64,000 nt of DNA, taken from the NCBI RefSeq assembly GCF_900110955.1, contig NZ_FOFR01000010.1, positions 219,839 through 283,838 on the forward strand. Reading direction: 5' to 3'. Positions within the stretch are counted from its first letter, which is position 1. Each line of letters opens with the position of its first letter. Under the pieces are notes generated by a model, which worked only from the letters and a program-made list of their open reading frames with translations, was not told where the DNA came from and did no database searches. This document shows positions 51,794-60,209 of the stretch, in pieces. Source of the stretch: Lentzea xinjiangensis. Lineage in GTDB: Bacteria > Actinomycetota > Actinomycetes > Mycobacteriales > Pseudonocardiaceae. Position numbers and translations under genes: made by a program.

Positions 51794-53294
51794 CTGGACG
51801 TACCACCCGTTGCGCGGTTTCGCCGCCACCCTGCTCGGCACCCGCCGATCCCAGCGCACCGCCCTCCGCTTCATCGGTGCGGTCGGTTCGCTTCCCGGTG
51901 GCGGCCGCTTGATCGCGCGGATGCTCGGCCACCGGCATCCACCTGCCCACCTGGCCGGTGATGTCCGCGGCATCCCGGTGCGCAGCCGGCTTGGCGCGGT
52001 CGTGCCGCCGTCCGTGGCACGGGACGCGATGCGCGCGTTGCCGCTCGTGGGCGCGGGATCGATCTGGGTGACACCGGTCAGCCTCGCCGACGTCCCCGCG
52101 ATCCGCGAAGCTGCCGTGGGCAGGCGGGTTCCGCTGGTCGTGGGGTCCGACGCCCCGGAGGTGGCTGCCGCACTGGCCGCGGACGTCGACGCTATCGGCA
52201 CGGTCGGCTCACCCGACGTCGTCTGCGTGACATCGTCATCGGTCAGTGCGGCCGTTGAAGCGCTGACCGACCCGTCCGCCGTGGTGCTGGCCACCCCCTC
52301 GGTGCTGGTCGAAGCGGGACCAGGCTGGTTCACGAGGGTGTTCGAGGCCGCCACCCCCACTTCATCGCCACCCCGTCACGTGGGCCTGGACCCCCGCAGG
52401 TGGCCCGCGTGGTGGTGGGGGCTGCTGGTCAGCCTCGGCATGATCGTCGCCGGGCTGGGGGCCGCCGCGATCACGCTCGGACCGGTGTTGCTGTGGTACG
52501 ACCGCGACTTCCTCGGCATGGGGCTTGACGAGCTGCACGCCCTCAACCACCACTTGGTGCCCTTCCTGCGGCACGACCGGATCGCCATGGCCGGCACGAT
52601 GATCGCCATCGGCGTGCTCTACGCGGGCCTCGCGGTGGGCGGCATCCGCCGAGGATGGGGGTGGGCACGGGAGGCATACCTCGCGTCGGGCTGGATCGGG
52701 TTTCCGTCGCTGCTCTACTTCCTCGGCTTCGGATTCCTCGAGCCACTCCACACCGCCGTGACGGTCATGCTGTTCCCGATGTTCCTGCTCGCCACCTGGC
52801 GCGCCCCGAATCGACCACAGTGGACGGTCATGCCGGACGGGCCGGAAGGCGAGCGGCGCAAGGCCCTGGTCGGTCAGCTGATGATGCTGTGCACCGGAGC
52901 CAGCCTGTTCATCGGCGGCGCGGTGGTGTCGGTCGTCGGCCTGACCGACGTGTTCGTACCCAGTGACCTGGTCTTCTTGAACGTCGAAGCGGACGCGCTG
53001 AGCCCTCGCCTGGTCTCGTTCATCGCACACGACCGCGCGGGTTTCGGTGGTGCGCTGATGGCAGCAGCGGTCGCGATCGTCCTGCTGAGCGCCTGGGGGT
53101 GGCGTCGCGGCGAGTCGTGGGTGTGGTGGTCACTCGCGGCGGCCGCGGTGTTCGGCTTCCTGCCCGCCGTTCTCGTGCACGGCGTCATCCACTACACCGA
53201 CTTCCTCCACCTGGCACCGGTGTTCGCGGGCGTCGTGCTCACCGCGACCGCGTTGACCCTCGCGCGCCCGCACCTGTGCGCGCGCCTACGGTGA
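51786..53294 (+). CDS. membrane protein with a degenerate dihydroorotate-dehydrogenase-like N-terminal domain
   Basis: 502 residues. First ~190 residues (RTALRFIGAVGSLPGGGRLI, then VRGIPVRSRLGAVVPPSVAR, LPLVGAGSIWVTPVSLADVP) recall the start of PyrD, but lack its FMN and catalytic motifs. The rest has about eight TMs, from WWGLLVSLGMIVAGLGAAAI to HLAPVFAGVVLTATALTLA, with a conserved-looking HALNHHLVPFLRHDR and a matching FIAHDRAGFGGALMAAAV, suggesting an internal repeat of the membrane part. Function unknown. Stop overlaps the TetR start (GTGA). Confidence 0.75.
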   Translation: MPDWTYHPLRGFAATLLGTRRSQRTALRFIGAVGSLPGGGRLIARMLGHRHPPAHLAGDVRGIPVRSRLGAVVPPSVARDAMRALPLVGAGSIWVTPVSLADVPAIREAAVGRRVPLVVGSDAPEVAAALAADVDAIGTVGSPDVVCVTSSSVSAAVEALTDPSAVVLATPSVLVEAGPGWFTRVFEAATPTSSPPRHVGLDPRRWPAWWWGLLVSLGMIVAGLGAAAITLGPVLLWYDRDFLGMGLDELHALNHHLVPFLRHDRIAMAGTMIAIGVLYAGLAVGGIRRGWGWAREAYLASGWIGFPSLLYFLGFGFLEPLHTAVTVMLFPMFLLATWRAPNRPQWTVMPDGPEGERRKALVGQLMMLCTGASLFIGGAVVSVVGLTDVFVPSDLVFLNVEADALSPRLVSFIAHDRAGFGGALMAAAVAIVLLSAWGWRRGESWVWWSLAAAAVFGFLPAVLVHGVIHYTDFLHLAPVFAGVVLTATALTLARPHLCARLR

Positions 53295-53926
53295 CGACCA
53301 TGGCTGACACCCGGCAACGGCTGATAGACGGCGCTATCGAGACGATCCGGCAGCACGGCATCGCCGGCACCTCGGCGCGGACGATCGCGGCCACCGCGGG
53401 CGTCAACCAGGCTCTCGTCTTCTACCACTTCGGCAGCGTGCACGAGCTGCTCGAAGCGGCGTGCCTGGCCGCCACCGAGGCGAGGGTGGCGCCGTTCCTC
53501 GAGCAGCTGAGCGAGATCACCACTCTGCGCCAGCTGCTGGAGGCGGGCAGGAACGTGCACACCGAGGAACGCTCGGCGGGCAACGTCAAGGTGCTCGCCC
53601 AGATGCTGGCGGGCGCCCAGGCCGATCCCCGCCTCGCCCGGACGACCGCGGCAGCGCTGAGCCTGTGGATCACACCGGTCGAGCAGGCACTGGACCGGCT
53701 GCTCGCCGGCTCTCCACTGGCCGAGCTCGTGGACACCGCCGGACTCGCACGCGCCGTGTGCGCGGGATTCGTCGGCCTCGAACTGTTCGACGGCATCGAC
53801 CCCGCCGGCGCGAACCTGGCCCTTGACACCCTGGACAGCCTGGCGGTGCTGCTCGAGGTGGTCGAGGACCTCGGACCGGTGGCGCGTCGGGCGTTGCTCG
53901 GCAAGGTTCGCAGGGCGAGGAAGTAG
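53291..53926 (+). CDS. TetR-family regulator of the membrane-protein operon
   Basis: 211 residues from GTG 53291 (overlap with upstream stop) or 208 from ATG 53300. HTH AGTSARTIAATAGVNQALVFYHFGSVHELLEAAC. It closes the operon that starts behind the two TTTGAGC operators, an arrangement typical of autorepression. Ligand unknown. Confidence 0.9.
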   Translation: MTTMADTRQRLIDGAIETIRQHGIAGTSARTIAATAGVNQALVFYHFGSVHELLEAACLAATEARVAPFLEQLSEITTLRQLLEAGRNVHTEERSAGNVKVLAQMLAGAQADPRLARTTAAALSLWITPVEQALDRLLAGSPLAELVDTAGLARAVCAGFVGLELFDGIDPAGANLALDTLDSLAVLLEVVEDLGPVARRALLGKVRRARK

Positions 53927-54046
53927 TGCTGCACGGACGGAAAGCGGCCGGGAACTTCGGCCACGGTGGCATCGCTCCGGAGGCGACCGACCGCGTCCGT
54001 GAGCTGCCGGACGGGACCGGTACCGCCTGGCCTCGGCCTGATTTCG

Positions 54047-54505
54047 CTACCGGTCGTCCAGCTTCTTCTCTTCGCCGGTGTTCGACCTCGAGGAGCTGAC
54101 CCCGCCGAGCATGTCGTCGAACCCGCGGGCTGCTTCGCGTTCTGCGGCCAGGTCCTCAGGGGAGGGCCGGTACCACTCGAGCCCGGTGCGGATCGTGAGC
54201 AGATCGACCACGTAGGCACTGATGTCCACCCGGTCGTACTCGACGTCGTCGCTGCCGTCCGGTGCGTAGAGGAAGCCCTCCTCGGCGACTCCACCGACGA
54301 TTTTGGCCACCTTCTTGCCTCCGATTCCGACAACGCCGGAGATCGAGATCTTGAGGCCGAAGACGTGTGCGACCTCCGCGTACCACCGTTGGAATTCTCC
54401 TTCGGCGAACGTGCAGTTCAACGCCTGTCCGACGCGGGTGGCGACCTGGTCCAAGGCCTCGTCGGTGTCCACTCGGGCGTTGAAGGATATCTTCTGTCGC
54501 TTCAT
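54047..54505 (-). CDS. candidate immunity protein to the adjacent toxin
   Basis: 152 residues, no recognised family. Begins MKRQKISFNARVDTDEALDQ, middle FQRWYAEVAHVFGLKISISG, then an acidic stretch (APDGSDDVEYDRVDISAYVVDLL) and a charged tail. Placed 65 bases downstream of, and on the same strand as, the toxin gene, where polymorphic toxin loci carry their immunity gene. Acidic, small, soluble. Role is inferred from position only. Confidence 0.6.
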   Translation of the reverse strand: MKRQKISFNARVDTDEALDQVATRVGQALNCTFAEGEFQRWYAEVAHVFGLKISISGVVGIGGKKVAKIVGGVAEEGFLYAPDGSDDVEYDRVDISAYVVDLLTIRTGLEWYRPSPEDLAAEREAARGFDDMLGGVSSSRSNTGEEKKLDDR

Positions 54506-54570
54506 CGAACTCTTCCCGTGATGGTCGTCAAAGAGTGAAGTGCCTTGGTCGCACGGAAATCAGGGCGATG

Positions 54571-57500
54571 TTACCAGGGCTCCTCGGCGCGGAGGGCGAT
54601 CGTGGAGTCCTCGATCCCGCGGACGTGCGGGAACTTCTCCTTGAGTGCCCTGCCTATCTGCTTGCCGAGGCGGACGAGGTCTTCCGGTTCCGTGTCGTCG
54701 GGCATGATCTTGCTGTCGTCGCTGTCCAGGTGCGGGTGCTCGGCGCGGACTTTCTCGAAGGTTTTCTTGTCGACCACGACGTAGAGGTCGACGTCGAAGT
54801 CGTACGGGTCGAAGCGGGTCTTTCCCTTGTGGGGACCGCGCAATCCGGTCCGCATGCTGCCGATGTACCCGATCTCCCGGCCGTGGTAGGTGAACCCGGA
54901 GAGGACTTCGTCGATCTTGGCCTGGGTCTCCCGGAACGACTTCTCCCAGGCCGCTGCGCCTTCCCGATCGAGGGTGCGCGCCAGGTTGCCGTCGGCCAGC
55001 GCCGGACGGCCGGTTCTGGCCGCGAAGTCCGAGAGGTCGTTCATGAGCTCGTCGGCGTCCGCTGTGAACCCCCGGATCACCTCCTCGGCCCGGTTTCCGG
55101 CCTGCGGGGGTGTGCGCTCGTCCGCCTTGTGCGGGAAGAGTTCCTTCCACAGCTTCTTGTACTTCTCGGCCTGGCCGGACTGGAGCTCGCGGATGCGGTC
55201 GGCGAACTCCGACTCGAAGCGCGCCCGGACTTCGGGATCGGCCACGTTGAGCATGTAGCTGCGGAAGTTGTCGATCGACGTCCAGGCGCGGCGGTACTCG
55301 GGGGCGCCGGGCAGGTCGACGCGCTGCCTGTCAGGTGCCGCCTCGGTCTCACCGTCGCGTTCGGACGCGCGGTCGTCGGCGCGGCCGGTCTGCATCTCCG
55401 GGCTTTGGCGCTCTGGTGCGCGGCCGGATTCGTCGGACTGCTTGGGCGTGGCCTCCTGCCGTGCCGGTTTCTCCGGGGTGATCGGGTTGTCGCCGCCGGG
55501 CGCCTTGCGCGGGAGGTCCGGTGCTTCGGGGTCGGGCAGGCTGTCCGGGTTGGCCGGGTCCTCGAACCGCGGCTCGCCTTCCTGGGTGCTGGGTGCTTCG
55601 CGGTCGGGCGGTCCGCCCGGTCGTCGTGGGGCTTCCGGCTTGCCCGGCGCCTTCGTTCCGGTGGTGTCCGGTTCGCGCGGGGTGGTGTCGGGGGCGTCCG
55701 GCTTGTCCCGGTCCGGCGACGTCCGCGGTGTTTCGGGCCTTTCGCGGTCGGGGGACCTGCGCTCCGGTTCGGGAGCCCGGCGGTCTGGTTCGGGAGCCCG
55801 GCGCTCCGGCTTGGGAGTCCGGCTGTCTGGTTCGGGAGCCCGGCGCTCCGGCTTGGGAGTCCGGCGGTCTGGTTCGGAAGCTCGCCGGTCCGGTTGCGTA
55901 GTACGTCGTTCCGGTTCTGTAGTACGTCGTTCCGGTTGTGTCCGGGGTTTCGCGGGGTCGCCGACCGCGCCGGGCCGGGACCTGGGTGCGGTGACGTCGT
56001 CGTCCGCATCTCGCGACGGCCGGTCGGTGGGACGGGAGGCAGGGGGAGCGTTGCGGTCGGCGGCGCGTGGGGTGGTGGGTGGAGCGGTGTTGTTGCCACT
56101 GCCTCGTGGTCGTGCCGCGTCCTCGCGCGGCCGGCCGGTGTTCGGTGTGCCGCCACCAGGTGTGCCGCCGGCTTGGCCGGTGCCGGACCTGGAAGAGTTC
56201 CCACCGCTCCGCGAGGGGCTCGGCGCGTCGGCATCGCCGCCGGCCGCGCGGAACGGCTTGGTGACCTTGCCCGGGTTCAGGAGTTCGGCGATGGCGGCGC
56301 CCGTGCTGGCTGCCGGAGCCTCCTTGAAGTCCTCCACCGCCTGCTGCACGCCCTCGACGGCTCTGTCCGCCGACCCCTGGGGATCGGTGACGACGTCGTT
56401 GACGGTTCCCGCGACGCCGTTGGCCACGTCGGCGGCGCCCTGCTCCAGCTCCCGCTGGGCCTGCAGGTCACCCTCGGCCGACCGGTCGAGCGTGTCCCAG
56501 GCGCCGAGGAGGGCCTGCGCCCCGTCGTGCGCCGCCCTGAGGGCGCCGGCCGCACCCCGCCGCGCGAGAGTCGCCGGGTCGGCGGCCTTGTTCGGGTCGT
56601 TCTTCTCCCGGTTGACCTCGTCCTCGGCCCACTGCCTGGCGCCGGCCAGGTGTTCTGCCACCCCTGCCTCGATCGCGTCCTCCCACTGGGCCAGGGACGA
56701 CGGCGGGGGTGGTGGGGGAGGAGGAGCGGGTGCCGGGCGCGGCGCGGTCTTGGCAGCGAGGTCGCGGAGGCGTTCCAAGCGCCTGGCCTCCGTCTCCGCT
56801 TCCTGCGCGCGGCGCCGCGTCGTCTCCCACGCCCGCGGCGAACCGGTGGCACCGGCGTCGCGCAGCTTCGCCAGCCGATCGGCCTCGGCCCTGGCCGGGG
56901 CCGCCGCCCGCTCGATCTCCTGCCGCACCTCCAAGGCTCGCAGGCCGATGTGCGGGTTCTGCTTGGCCTGCGGCGCGGGGTTCTGCCGTCGCAGCGCCTG
57001 CAAGGTGGCGTCGGCCGCCCGCTGGGCGTTGGCCGCGGGCGTGGCCGCGGTTCCTCGTCCCTTCTTCGGGAGGGAGGTCGCCTGTCGCTGCCGCGCCAAC
57101 TGCTGGGCCTCGGCCGCCCGCTGCTGCCGGGTCTCCCACGCCCGCGGTGAAATCGAGGTCGGCTGGTTCGCCAACGCCCTGGTCTGCCGCGCCCTGGTCT
57201 GCCGCGCCTTGTTCCGCACGGCCCCCTTCTGACTCGCCAGCCGTTCGGCGATGGTCGCAGGCGCGGCCGCGGACTGCCGCGGACCCGGACGGGGGGCGGC
57301 GTCCGGATTCGCCCGCAGCAACCGCGACCGGGCCTGCTCGCGTTCCTGCGCCGCACGACGCTCGCCGGCCGTCGCGGGCGCGGGCTTGGCGCCGGGCTGT
57401 CGAGCGGACCCGGGCAGCCGTTGAGCCAACGGGACACCGGCCGCCGGCTTGCGCGGCGCAGGCTTGTCCGGCCTGACCTCACGCGGCTTCGCAGCCGACG

Positions 57501-58092
57501 ACCTCACACCCTGGCCGGTGGACATCGCCTTCGCCGGCTTCGCGGGTGATTGCTTCGAGGCGCGCGGTGGTGCCGGCTTCGGCACGGCCCTCGGTTTGGG
57601 CGCGGCCTTCACCACCGGCTTCGGCTTCTGCGCCTTCAACTTCGCGACCGGTTCCGGCGTCGGCTTCGCGACCGGCTTCGGCGCGGCGGTGGTTCTGGGC
57701 GTTGCCTTGGGCTCCAGCTCGGCCTTGGGCTTCGGCGCCACCTTCTGCGGTGCCGCCTTCTGCGGTGCCGCCTTCTTCGGGACGGCTTTCGGTTCGGGCG
57801 CGGCTTTCCTGGGCGTTGCCTTGGGCTTGGGCGCGGCCTTCTTGAGCGCTGCTTTGGGCTTGGGTGTCGCCTTTTTGAGCGCTGCCTTCGGTTTGGGCGC
57901 GGCCTTCTTCGGTGCGGACTTCGGCTTGGGCGCGGCTTTCGGCGGAGCGGCGCGCGTGCTCTTCGCGCTGGGCGGCTTCGGCGCGGCCTCTGCCTCATGA
58001 CCACCACCGAGTGCGCCGAACGCCAGCGTCAGAAAACCACCCGACGCCGCGTAGAGCGCCGCTTTGCCCAACCTGCCCCCGTTTGACGACAC
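54571..58092 (-). CDS. large low-complexity surface/secreted protein with C-terminal nucleotidyltransferase-like toxin domain
   Basis: 1173 residues from GTG 58092 (AAGGAGG at 9 bases; a TTG at 58101 touches the same site and is unlikely). Order: N-terminal motif GKAALYAASGGFLTLAFGAL (TM/anchor), residues 35-200 Lys-Ala-Pro repeats, 200-530 Ala/Arg/Gln helices with PPPPPPPP, 530-640 more helical, 640-930 Arg/Pro/Asp/Glu repeats (heptads), then a globular end of about 220 residues. That end has IGYIGSMRTGL and DPYDFDVDLYVVVD, the GSx10DxD-like pattern of nucleotidyltransferase-fold enzymes, used as toxins in several polymorphic systems. Long spacer plus variable C-terminal enzyme plus small neighbour gene is the polymorphic toxin layout; activity is inferred. 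Confidence 0.75.
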   Translation of the reverse strand: MSSNGGRLGKAALYAASGGFLTLAFGALGGGHEAEAAPKPPSAKSTRAAPPKAAPKPKSAPKKAAPKPKAALKKATPKPKAALKKAAPKPKATPRKAAPEPKAVPKKAAPQKAAPQKVAPKPKAELEPKATPRTTAAPKPVAKPTPEPVAKLKAQKPKPVVKAAPKPRAVPKPAPPRASKQSPAKPAKAMSTGQGVRSSAAKPREVRPDKPAPRKPAAGVPLAQRLPGSARQPGAKPAPATAGERRAAQEREQARSRLLRANPDAAPRPGPRQSAAAPATIAERLASQKGAVRNKARQTRARQTRALANQPTSISPRAWETRQQRAAEAQQLARQRQATSLPKKGRGTAATPAANAQRAADATLQALRRQNPAPQAKQNPHIGLRALEVRQEIERAAAPARAEADRLAKLRDAGATGSPRAWETTRRRAQEAETEARRLERLRDLAAKTAPRPAPAPPPPPPPPSSLAQWEDAIEAGVAEHLAGARQWAEDEVNREKNDPNKAADPATLARRGAAGALRAAHDGAQALLGAWDTLDRSAEGDLQAQRELEQGAADVANGVAGTVNDVVTDPQGSADRAVEGVQQAVEDFKEAPAASTGAAIAELLNPGKVTKPFRAAGGDADAPSPSRSGGNSSRSGTGQAGGTPGGGTPNTGRPREDAARPRGSGNNTAPPTTPRAADRNAPPASRPTDRPSRDADDDVTAPRSRPGAVGDPAKPRTQPERRTTEPERRTTQPDRRASEPDRRTPKPERRAPEPDSRTPKPERRAPEPDRRAPEPERRSPDRERPETPRTSPDRDKPDAPDTTPREPDTTGTKAPGKPEAPRRPGGPPDREAPSTQEGEPRFEDPANPDSLPDPEAPDLPRKAPGGDNPITPEKPARQEATPKQSDESGRAPERQSPEMQTGRADDRASERDGETEAAPDRQRVDLPGAPEYRRAWTSIDNFRSYMLNVADPEVRARFESEFADRIRELQSGQAEKYKKLWKELFPHKADERTPPQAGNRAEEVIRGFTADADELMNDLSDFAARTGRPALADGNLARTLDREGAAAWEKSFRETQAKIDEVLSGFTYHGREIGYIGSMRTGLRGPHKGKTRFDPYDFDVDLYVVVDKKTFEKVRAEHPHLDSDDSKIMPDDTEPEDLVRLGKQIGRALKEKFPHVRGIEDSTIALRAEEPW
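55766..55933. repeat. eight 21-bp tandem repeats in the toxin gene
   Basis: Period exactly 21 bases, beginning GGTTCGGGAGCCCGGCGGTCT on the plus strand, with units at 55766, 55787, 55808, 55829, 55850, 55871, 55892 and 55913. On the coding strand each is a seven-residue unit of the form PERRAPE / PDRRTPK. The last three units have drifted most. Confidence 0.85.
57640..57960. repeat. Lys-Ala-Pro repeat block in the toxin gene
   Basis: Repeated GGCTTGGGCGCGGCCTT-like units coding APKPKAA(L/P)KKA on the minus strand, irregular period (30-33 bases most often). Gives a cationic, proline-rich spacer after the N-terminal anchor, suited to crossing or binding the cell wall. Confidence 0.75.
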
Positions 58093-58132
58093 GGCCGACA
58101 ACCTCCTTCGAGACTGCTATCCGGTGGAACCG

Positions 58133-58564
58133 TCACACCAGCCGGCGCTTCCTGCGCTGGTGCAGCTCGATTCCGAGGGAACGACCCATGAGCCCGCCGA
58201 AGAGGCCGGCCGCGAGGCCACCTGCCAGGGCAGCCGGCAGCAGGTCGACGAACGCAGCCGGGATCGCCCCCGCCACCAGGGCCGCGGAGATCCCGCCGAT
58301 GTTGCCCGCTTTGGCACTGCTCATCGGCTCACGCCGAGGCGGCTGGTAGTCGTGGTCCTCGTCGAGGTCCACGTCCCAGTCCTCGTCCTCCTCGTCGTCG
58401 TCGATGTCGTCCGGAGCCGAGTCCATTTCGGACTGCCACACGTCTCCCGGCACAACGACGTAGTAGGAGTCGTACGACGGGGTGGTGTCCTCGGTGAACT
58501 CGTCCTCCGCCGTGGAGGTTCCGTACTCGTCGAATGACAGTCGCTTGGTGGGCATGCCGCTCAC
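58133..58564 (-). CDS. acidic membrane protein of the toxin operon
   Basis: 143 residues. N-terminal half polar and very acidic (SAPDDIDDDEEDEDWDVDLD), C-terminal half a hydrophobic hairpin (ISAALVAGAIPAAFVDLLPA, ALAGGLAAGLFGGLMGRSLG) with basic end (HQRRKRRLV). GTG 58564 overlaps the stop of the upstream gene; an ATG at 58555 is an alternative. No known family; possible membrane adaptor or chaperone for the cationic toxin that follows 40 bases downstream (charge complementarity, inference). Confidence 0.7.
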   Translation of the reverse strand: MSGMPTKRLSFDEYGTSTAEDEFTEDTTPSYDSYYVVVPGDVWQSEMDSAPDDIDDDEEDEDWDVDLDEDHDYQPPRREPMSSAKAGNIGGISAALVAGAIPAAFVDLLPAALAGGLAAGLFGGLMGRSLGIELHQRRKRRLV

Positions 58565-59370
58565 CCGCTGTGCGCTGACGACGACACGGTGATGGTCACC
58601 TTCTTGCCGGACTTGTGCTTGCTGCTGTGCACCTTCAGCCGCTTCTCCATGTCCGGTGAGGTCTTCACCGTCAGCACGGGCTCCACCGGCGGCTTGGGCT
58701 TCTTCGCCTTCTTCTCCTCGTGCTTCTGCTTCTGGACCTTCTTGATCTCGTCCTTCTTCTTGTCGTAGTCCTTCTTCGCCTCGGTCAGCTGCTTCTCGGC
58801 GTGCTTGACCTTCTTCTTCGCCTCAGTCGCCTCGGACTTCGCCTTCTTCAGGGCCTCGTCCGTCGGCGAGGGCTTCTTGACCGGCTTCGGGGACGGCACG
58901 TGCAGGGAGACCTCCGCCTTGCCTCCCCCGCTCGCCTGCACCTGGGCGTGGGCCACCGGCGGTGCGGGCGGCTCCTCGGCCTGGACGGCGGCTACGGCCT
59001 GTCGCTTCAGCACCGGTTCCTGCACCGGTTTCTGCACAACGGGCTGCACCACGCGCGGCGCGGAGGGCTGTGCGACCGGACGTGCGCTGACCGGTGCGGC
59101 CGGCGGTTCCGGTGTGGTCGGCGGTTCCGGTGCGGCCGGTGCGGTCTCCGCCTGCGGAACGGGCACCGGCTTCGGTGCCTGGGGCGGGGTGGGCGCCGCC
59201 GGCTTGGGGGTGGCGGACGACGCCGGCTGAGCCGCCTGCCGCTGCTCCGGTTTGGGGTCGTCCGCCGCCAGCACGTTGACCGTCGACGCGCCGATCGCCG
59301 CCGTCATCAGTCCCGCGACGCCGTACAGCGCCGCTCGCTTCAGGTTGCTGCCGTTGCCCGACTCTTCCAT
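58561..59370 (-). CDS. anchored coiled-coil protein sharing the toxin's N-terminal motif
   Basis: 269 residues. N-terminus NLKRAALYGVAGLMTAAIGA parallels the toxin's GKAALYAASGGFLTLAFGA. Then a Pro/Ala/Gln-rich stretch (residues 35-140), a Lys/Glu coiled coil (ALKKAKSEATEAKKKVKHAE and DYDKKKDEIKKVQKQKHEEK), and a C-terminal beta-rich tail (VLTVKTSPDMEKRLKVHSSK). First gene of the minus operon. Looks like a wall-spanning partner of the toxin. ATG 59370 is preceded by GAGGAG. Confidence 0.7.
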   Translation of the reverse strand: MEESGNGSNLKRAALYGVAGLMTAAIGASTVNVLAADDPKPEQRQAAQPASSATPKPAAPTPPQAPKPVPVPQAETAPAAPEPPTTPEPPAAPVSARPVAQPSAPRVVQPVVQKPVQEPVLKRQAVAAVQAEEPPAPPVAHAQVQASGGGKAEVSLHVPSPKPVKKPSPTDEALKKAKSEATEAKKKVKHAEKQLTEAKKDYDKKKDEIKKVQKQKHEEKKAKKPKPPVEPVLTVKTSPDMEKRLKVHSSKHKSGKKVTITVSSSAHSG

Positions 59371-59513
59371 GGCTCCTCGCTTCGGTTGACACCTGGCGAG
59401 GACGGTCACACCGAGCGGTGCAGAACGAGTGCACCGGTGGGCGGCCTGGCTGAACCGCTCCTGGACACCCCCGTCCTACGGTCGCCGATCGAGAGGTGAA
59501 GGAGGTGGCGGAC

Positions 59514-60209
59514 ATGCTGTTCCGCGTACTGGGACCGCTCGAAGTCGTCCACGTGGACGGCCGCAGGGCCGACATCCCGGCCGGGGCCGCGGAGCACGTC
59601 CTGAGCGCGTTGTTGTTGCGCCCCAACACGTGGGTGAGCGCGGACAGCCTCGCCGAAGCCGTGTGGCCCGACCGGACCTCACCGTCTCCTGCCAAGGAGC
59701 TGTGGCCGTACGTGCACGACCTGTGCAGGCGCACACCGCTGTTCGGCGAGACGTCGGCGCGCATCGAGAGCATGTGCGGCAGGCACCGGCTCAACATCGG
59801 CGAGGGCGAGCTGGACAGCATCGTGTTCGAACGGCTGGTCCACGACGGACGGGCCGTGCTGGCCACCGACCCGCAGACGGCGGCACGCTGCTTCCGCGCC
59901 GCGGCCGACCTGTGGCGGGGCACGCCGTTCGCGTCGCTGAACACCTACCACAGCCGGGCCGAGACCGAGCGGCTGACGCGGTTGCGCTGGGCGGCGCTGG
60001 ACCACCTCGTGGACGCCCTGGTGGCGATGGACCACACCGCCGGCTCTGTGACGCTGCTCCAGGCGCTCACCGCGGAAGACCCGAAACGGGAACGCACCTG
60101 GCTGCGCCTGGTCGAGGTGCTGACCCACGCCGGCCGGCCGATCGAGGCCGCGGCCGCGTCCCGCAAGGCGGCCCGCGTGGCCGGCACGCCCTCCTGGGAC
60201 GCGCGATGA
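59514..60209 (+). CDS. SARP-type transcriptional regulator (short)
   Basis: 231 residues. Begins MLFRVLGPLEVVHVDGRRAD, the OmpR-like wHTH of SARPs, followed by LLLRPNTWVSADSLAEAVWPD and a BTAD-like helical domain (DLWRGTPFASLNTY...LRWAALDHLVDALVAMD). No ATPase part. AAGGAGG lies 8 bases before ATG 59514. Divergent from the toxin operon across 143 bases, so a candidate activator of it. Stop overlaps the pseudokinase start. Confidence 0.88.
   Translation: MLFRVLGPLEVVHVDGRRADIPAGAAEHVLSALLLRPNTWVSADSLAEAVWPDRTSPSPAKELWPYVHDLCRRTPLFGETSARIESMCGRHRLNIGEGELDSIVFERLVHDGRAVLATDPQTAARCFRAAADLWRGTPFASLNTYHSRAETERLTRLRWAALDHLVDALVAMDHTAGSVTLLQALTAEDPKRERTWLRLVEVLTHAGRPIEAAAASRKAARVAGTPSWDAR

Noticed and set aside
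55766..55933. Tandem 21-bp repeats as a CRISPR array
   Set aside because: No spacers; repeats are contiguous, in frame and code for heptads.
54535..57150. 871-residue plus-strand frame rich in Gly/Val/Leu
   Set aside because: Antisense of the repeat-rich toxin gene; it has neither a ribosome site nor a known fold, and the minus frame ends in a globular domain.
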